From positions 14,402,001 through 14,466,000 of the forward strand of contig CM075655.1 in assembly GCA_037953625.1 (NCBI GenBank): a stretch of 64,000 bases of DNA. Direction: 5' to 3'. Below are positions 58,976-64,000 of this stretch, piece by piece; position 1 is the stretch's first letter; each line of letters opens with the position of its first letter. The notes beneath the pieces are model-generated. The model did not search any database, was not told where the DNA came from, and saw only the letters and a list, made by a program, of their open reading frames with translations. The position numbers were made by a program, and so were the translations under genes. Source of the DNA: Crotalaria pallida. Taxonomy: Eukaryota > Streptophyta > Magnoliopsida > Fabales > Fabaceae.

Positions 58976-60060
58976 TGTTGGAAATCGAACTTTCCCTGAA
59001 GGACATAAAGAGTCAATGCTAGAAGATTTCTAGAAGAAGATAAAGTTTTGATGATAACATACAAGTTTCATGTTTCAAGCATCAAGTATTAAGCAGTTTA
59101 AGGCTCAAGCTTTCAAAATGCATTATTGTATAAGCCTTCTATAGGAAATTTGTAAGGTAATGAATTTTTATTACAAGTGTGTATTCGTCAAATGAGTTTT
59201 TCAGTTTAAGGAGAAGAAAAAAGAGTTTTTAAGTGAAAATCAGTTTTAATCTTAGTTTCTGTGGAAGTGCATGATGAAACAACTCTAGATGATTTTATCT
59301 AAGTTATGAAAATCTATTTTTACAAGTGCATGAGAGGATAATCGATTACCTTCTCAAAGTAATCTGTAACATCCACATTTTTATTAGTAAACTTTAAGTT
59401 TTATTGAAATTGGTGTTTGAAAATTTCTTTTAAACCTAATTACTTTTTAAAAGATTTTACGAAAATCCGGCAGAGTCTCCTCTGTTTATCGGACTTTCCC
59501 AAAATTTCCTGTTATACCTGTTCAGCCAGAATAGTTTTCAGACATAAACCATAAAACTAAAACAGTCATTTGAAAATCCTAGTGCCCGATTAATTCCAGA
59601 GCAGGGTCGGTATCTAATACACATTTTAAATTACAAAAATATTAGTTTCCACATGATTAAATCTACAATCTACTCATAATAACGACCACTCCACGTAGTG
59701 GAGTGGTAATCCTGCTCGGCCACAACTTGTGCAAGCTCCTTCTGTACCTGCAAAATATAGCAAGAAGGGTAGCATTACACAGGACTTAGAAAGATAAATT
59801 CTAAAAGGAATAGAAATAAACTAAGCCTATGTTACTATTAACATACAATGTATTTAAATATCCACACATTTAATTTTCTTTTACTTCTTCTCTTATTCTC
59901 ACATTTATTTTCATTTTTAGTTCTCTATTTATTTCCTTATATTTCTTTTCACTCTTAATTCTCCGTTCATTCTCTCACATTCATTCACTTGTTTCCATTC
60001 TTTTCCTTTTAATTATTTGGCTTAAAGCCGGTTACCATTACTTCCTTTATTTCTTTTAGT

Positions 60061-60593
60061 GATGGCAGTGACTTCCGCCAACCTGCCATCGATACCATTC
60101 CTTTCTTTTATTTCTTATAGTGATGACAGTGACTTTCGCCCGCCTGCCATCGATACCATTCCTTTCTTTTAATTCTTTTAGTGATGACAGTGACTTCCGC
60201 CCGCCTGTCATCGAATCCATTCTTTTCTTTTAATTCTTTTAGTGATGACAGTGACTTCCGCCCGCTTGTCATCGAATCCAATCTTTTCTTTTAATTCTTT
60301 TTAGTGATGACAGTGACTTTCGCCCGCCTGTCATCGAAACCATTCTTTTAGTGATGTCAGTGACTTCCGCCCGCCTGACATCGAAACCATTTCTTCTTAT
60401 TTCTTTTAGTGATGGCAGTGACTTTCGCCCGCCTGCCATCGTGTCCATTATTTCTTTTAGTGATGGCAGTGACTTTCACTTGCCTGCCATCGTGTCCATT
60501 ATTTCTTTTAGTGATGGCAGTGACTATCGCCCGCCTGCCATCGTGTCCATTATTTCTTTTAGTGATGGCAGTGACTATCGTCCGCCTGCCATC
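60061..60593. repeat. S2 hairpin array: ten units, compensated 8-bp arms
   Basis: Units start at 60061, 60122, 60183, 60244, 60306, 60353, 60411, 60462, 60513 and 60564. Each has an 8-bp arm, about 14 bases of tgacttycgcccgc-like loop, and the complementary arm. Arm pairs are gatggcag/ctgccatc (units 1, 7-10), gatgacag/ctgtcatc (3, 5; unit 4 with one G-T wobble), gatgtcag/ctgacatc (6). Unit 2 mixes types and has one mismatch. Confidence 0.95.
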
Positions 60594-62193
60594 GTGTCCA
60601 TTATCCCTTTTATTTTTTTATTATTTCCTTTACTTTTCTTTTTACTTTTCTATTAATATGATAGTGCCATTTTTTGTTTCTCTTTTTCTTTATCTTTTTA
60701 GATTTTACATATTTCTCTTTACTAATTATTCTCATTTTTAACTAACTCTACTTGGTTTGGTCATGTACAATATATTAAAATACTCGTTACTAGATTCTTG
60801 GTTTTCCCCTGTTCTCTTTCTTCTCTTTTTTCTTCTTCTCTTCCTTTTTCTTTTTCTTCTTCTTTTTATTAATTATTCTAGTTTATATCCAACTCTACTT
60901 AGATTCCCTAATTTATTACGTCGATCTATTTTAGTTTCCCTATCACGTCCTCTCTCTTCGTCTTATTGTCTTTTTACCAATTTCTTTTACCGGTTTCCTA
61001 TTTATACTTGAAATTTAGTTTATTATCTCGTTTCTATTTTTCTAATCCCAACATCTCGTAGCTAATTCTATTCCGCACATACCTATTGCCTTTGCATTTA
61101 AACTCCTCTTTTATCTCACTTTTAGTTTATTTATTCTACTCTTCTTGCCTATTCAATTACTCTTTATTCTTTTTTACACTCACGCTTTGCTAGTTTTTCC
61201 TAACTTTTCCCTTTGGTTATATTTTATGCTTTCTTATGTTTTCATCCAATGTTGACCGAATTAATATCCTAAATACACTCGTTCATTCCGGACCTTATTC
61301 TAATTATATACATTTTATTCCCTAAGGTATGGTTTCTATTAACAATTTTATTTACTTCATTTATATCAGTGGGGACTATCCTAAGGTTCATTAACATACT
61401 TTTTAATTACCCTATTCTCAGCTACCACCATAGCATCCTAGAATTTAATCTCTAAGTAAAGGTAACGCAACCCGTCTTACCTCGGTTGACAAAAGTAAAG
61501 AGATAACCTCAACTCCGGGGAGGGAGCAGCGATCCGTAAAGCTTTGGTGACTCGGGGTGATGAACGGGTCGACGGCGATCGATGCCGGAGGCGAGAACGA
61601 TCACGGGCTGGACCAAGGCAAGAGCTTCGAGCTTCGGGGCTCCCGACACGAGCCCGACACGGTCACGATGGCGATAACGGCGCCGGTGAGTCTCGAGGAG
61701 AGAGATTGAGCTCGGCCAAGGGGAAAAAGAGAGGAAGAGGCTTTTGATGGTGGCGGTGAGCGGTGGGTTGTGTGGTGGCGCAATTGGCAGCCACGGTGGC
61801 AGCGGCTCCGGTGGAGGGAGAGGAAGAGAGAGAAAGCTCAAGGAAGAGGAGAGAGTGAAAGGAACTCGGAGTCAAGAGGGGAAGGGAGAGAGAGAGGTGC
61901 TCAAAGTGGTGGTGGCCATGGCGGTGGCGGTTCGTGGTGGCCGGAGGAGGGTGTGGTGGTGGAGAGAGAGGGAGAGGGAGCAAGGAGGGAGAAAGAGAGA
62001 AGGAAATCAAGAGGGAGGAGAGGGAGAACGGATCTATGGAGAGGGAGGAAGGCCAAGGAGGCGGCGGCTTAGGGCGGCGGTGGTGGAGTTGGACAGGGGA
62101 GCTAAGGAGGAGAGGGTCGGAATCTATGGAGGAGGGGTGGAAATGGGGGGTTTGGCCCCCAAAATCGCGTTTTATCATTTCAGATCCGGAGGC

Positions 62194-62306
62194 GCGCTTG
62201 GGCGAGACTTCCGTGCGCCCGGGCGAGAACGTGGCTGTGAGTTCATGTCTGATACGCGCTCGCGTGCCTGGGCGAGCTGCAGGCGCGCCAGGGCGTGGGT
62301 CTGTTG
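62194..62306. repeat. GC-rich paired sites in S2
   Basis: Related words gcgcttgggcgag (62194) and gcgcccgggcgag (62215) are 21 bp apart; gtgcctgggcg (62264) and gcgccagggcg (62285) are again 21 bp apart. They sit where AT-rich palindromes sit in the related fragment at 8759-9178. Confidence 0.75.
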
Positions 62307-62701
62307 ACTTTGTGTTGACCGTGCTATAACTTCTTCGTTAACCGTCAGATCTTGCTCAAATTTGGAGACAAGCTTCCTAAGACACTTATCTCCATATCCA
62401 ATGGTGGAATTCATGTTTAGAGATGTAGATCTTTTATTTTGAATTTCCTAATTTAGGGTGTTTATAACACCGAAAACACCGACTTTTAACACTCGTTTGG
62501 TCTTCTTTAAATTTCTTTTCCCATGCCAACACTTTTTGATTCCTTTATGATACTCAAAGAATTCCTAAACCATATTTTTAAATCCCTTTTAGGATAATCC
62601 TTACTTCCAAATCTTATTATTATAATTATTATTAGAATTAAATTTCGGGATGTTACATAATCGATTACTTTTGTTGCATCATAGAAAAACCAGAGTGTGA
62701 A

Positions 62702-63051
62702 TAATCGATTAGGTGAACTTGAATAATCCATTACTTTTTTAATAAGAGTAATCGATTACCTAGATCAAGTAATCGATTATCAATGTTGCATCATACATTT
62801 TCTTGAGGCAGAGTAATCGATTACTGCCCTGATGTAATCGATTACATGATGTTGCATCATACAAAAATCAGAGTCTCTGTAATCGATTATTAGATAAGTG
62901 GTAATCGATTATATGAGTTGCATCATATACTAAACAGGAGTGAAGTAATCGATTACTTGGAATGAATAGTCGATTACTGTATTTTTCAAATGAATTTCAA
63001 AGTTTCTATTTTAAGGGAGATAATCGATTACCTTCCTGAAGTAATCGATTA
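62702..63051. repeat. TAATCGATTA paired cluster in C1
   Basis: Pairs start at 62749/62770, 62814/62834, 62880/62902, 62946/62967 (second tagtcgatta) and 63021/63042: 20-22 bp apart. Single or variant copies lie at 62702 and near 62724. Confidence 0.88.
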
Positions 63052-64000
63052 CCTCAAGTTTTATTGAAAAACGTGTCAGAATCATTTTGATTTATTTCCA
63101 GATTTGTTTTTATATGATTGATTCTGATTTATTTCCAAAATTCGAAATTGATTTTGTTTTTGAAATAATTCCTTATTTATTTTAAGAATTAAATCTTGGA
63201 TTTATTTTCTAAATCTTTTTTATTTGGTTTTGATTTTTAAAACTTATTTTATTTTATTTCTTAAATCTATTTGATTTGTTTTTTATTTCAAAAATATTCT
63301 TTTGGATCTTATTTCAAAATCAGTTTTTACTTCTAAATAAGAAGATACACTCCTACAATTCAAATTCTTCTGATCACGCTCTGACTCTTCTTCTTCTTCT
63401 TCTTCTTCAAGTTTTTCACGTTCATATCTTTTGAGAAGAAAACTATTTTGGCCATATTACTTGTGATTTTATTTCATTGCCACTAGAGCTTAATTGTTGT
63501 ATCAGTGTTATCTAGAACACACATTTGTTAGAGAGCCTTATATTGTTGTATCAGCACTAATAAGAGTGCATTATAGTTGTTGTACCCAATCTCATATCCG
63601 TAACCATTTTTGTAAGGGGTGTGTGACCCTTAGTGTTTAGAGAGTGAATCTCCTAGTTGGACGTGTGGCACGTTCCTGTTGTTTAGGGTGAGGAACCCTT
63701 GTGTACTTGGGTAGTGGCTAGACGAATGGTGGGGCACCTGGTAGTTTGGCTATCCAAGGAAAATCTATGAAGGGTCTTCCTAGTTGTTGTTTTTGTTGAG
63801 GTCCCTAGCGAACGGAGGTTCCTAGTAGCGTGAGGGGCGCTCTGGTTGTAATTGGGGGACGCGAGGCGTTCTTTGGTTATAATTGATAAAAGCTCAAGTG
63901 GGTCGCTTGGGGACTGGACGTAGGTCTTTCGCTGGAAAGGCTGAACCAGTATAAAAATCCTGGTGCAATCTCTCTAACCCTTATCTCTTTATTTACCGTT

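Larger units (their letters stand above)
59365..62657 (-). mobile_element. S2: solo LTR (3293 bp) inside C1
   Basis: Perfect TSD taatc (59360-59364, 62658-62662); terminal TGTAACATCC at 59365 and GGATGTTACA at 62657. Minus orientation is inferred from signal order: GC-rich pairs (62306-62194), donor-like CCGAG|GTAAGA with GT at 61480, hairpin array (60593-60061), acceptor-like TTTTGCAG at 59748. The GA-rich region 61540-62140 gives overlapping frames on both strands that I do not regard as genes. 59750-60040 and 60600-61480 are CT-rich with no gene. Confidence 0.9.
58976..64000 (+). repeat. C1: Copia-like (SIRE/Maximus-like) LTR, right end outside window, holds S2
   Basis: Starts TGTTGGAAATCG inside the LTR ORF of LTR-A. 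It includes TTTTGATGATAACA, TAATCGATTA pairs (59339/59360, and 62702-63051 after S2), a TTC microsatellite (about 63391-63408), and near the end GGACTGGACGTAGG and GAACCAGTATAAA, words I associate with SIRE/Maximus-type LTRs or leaders. No PBS or coding region is reached, so the superfamily is inferred. 63060-64000 shows no gene. Confidence 0.55.

Noticed and set aside
60061..60593. CRISPR-like appearance of the regularly spaced hairpins
   Set aside because: Plant nuclear context, inside a solo LTR; the repeat is the hairpin itself and there are no unique spacers or cas genes.
61509..62329. Overlapping frames on both strands in the GA-rich part of S2
   Set aside because: Low-complexity purine-rich DNA keeps many frames open. 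Products are only G, R, E or P, S, L runs.

Overview
This window is a stretch of plant repeat DNA with no recognisable host gene. It consists of nested LTR retrotransposons with PBS sites of the plant tRNA-iMet and tRNA-Asp types, chromodomain-bearing Ty3/Gypsy pol remnants, Copia-like LTR pieces and one Mutator-type foldback element. A legume (papilionoid) is my best guess from the general look of these families, but the sequence does not prove it. The setting is probably heterochromatin. Names E1-E6, S1, S2, C1 and LTR-A are local to this report.

Layout: 1-8758 is a degenerate Gypsy chromovirus on the minus strand (E1; gag to chromodomain 4910-575, LTRs 1-532 and 5161-8758). 8759-9678 holds two LTR fragments. 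9905-10701 plus 31162-31170 is a Mutator-like MITE with a perfect 9-bp target duplication. It is split by E3 (10702-31156, 5-bp TSD gacat), a Gypsy element with no coding region. E3 is itself split by E4 (16542-28704, TSD tctcc), which has 5.44-kb LTRs around only 1.28 kb of interior. 31664-33698 plus 58352-58975 is an E1-family LTR (LTR-A), split by E2 (33699-58346, TSD gagaa), a chromovirus with a long but broken gag-pol. E2 carries a truncated E3 relative in its 5' LTR (E5, 36095-39889). Its pol carries a tRNA-Asp-primed non-autonomous element (E6, 44041-53317, TSD gaatg), which contains solo LTR S1 (44229-47643, TSD ggaga). From about 58976 to the end is a Copia-like LTR (C1) holding solo LTR S2 (59365-62657, TSD taatc).

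The most unusual signal is a shared LTR architecture. Most Gypsy LTRs here have, in order: a pair of short self-complementary sites with a CG centre, spaced 20-23 bp and upstream of a TATA box where one is visible; a splice-donor-like AG|GTAAG; an array of short hairpins, often with compensated arm changes; an acceptor-like site; and in the E1/E2/LTR-A families a conserved ORF of about 156 codons inside the LTR. The palindrome differs by family (ACTCGAGT, TAACCGGTTA, TAATCGATTA, GC-rich GCGCC-type), but the spacing does not. In homologous LTRs the promoter and intron-like copies of the palindrome change together. The Copia-like LTRs use the same paired layout.

All alignments were done by eye. 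Element boundaries backed by perfect TSDs are firm. Splicing, protein expression and function of the palindromes and hairpins are inference.
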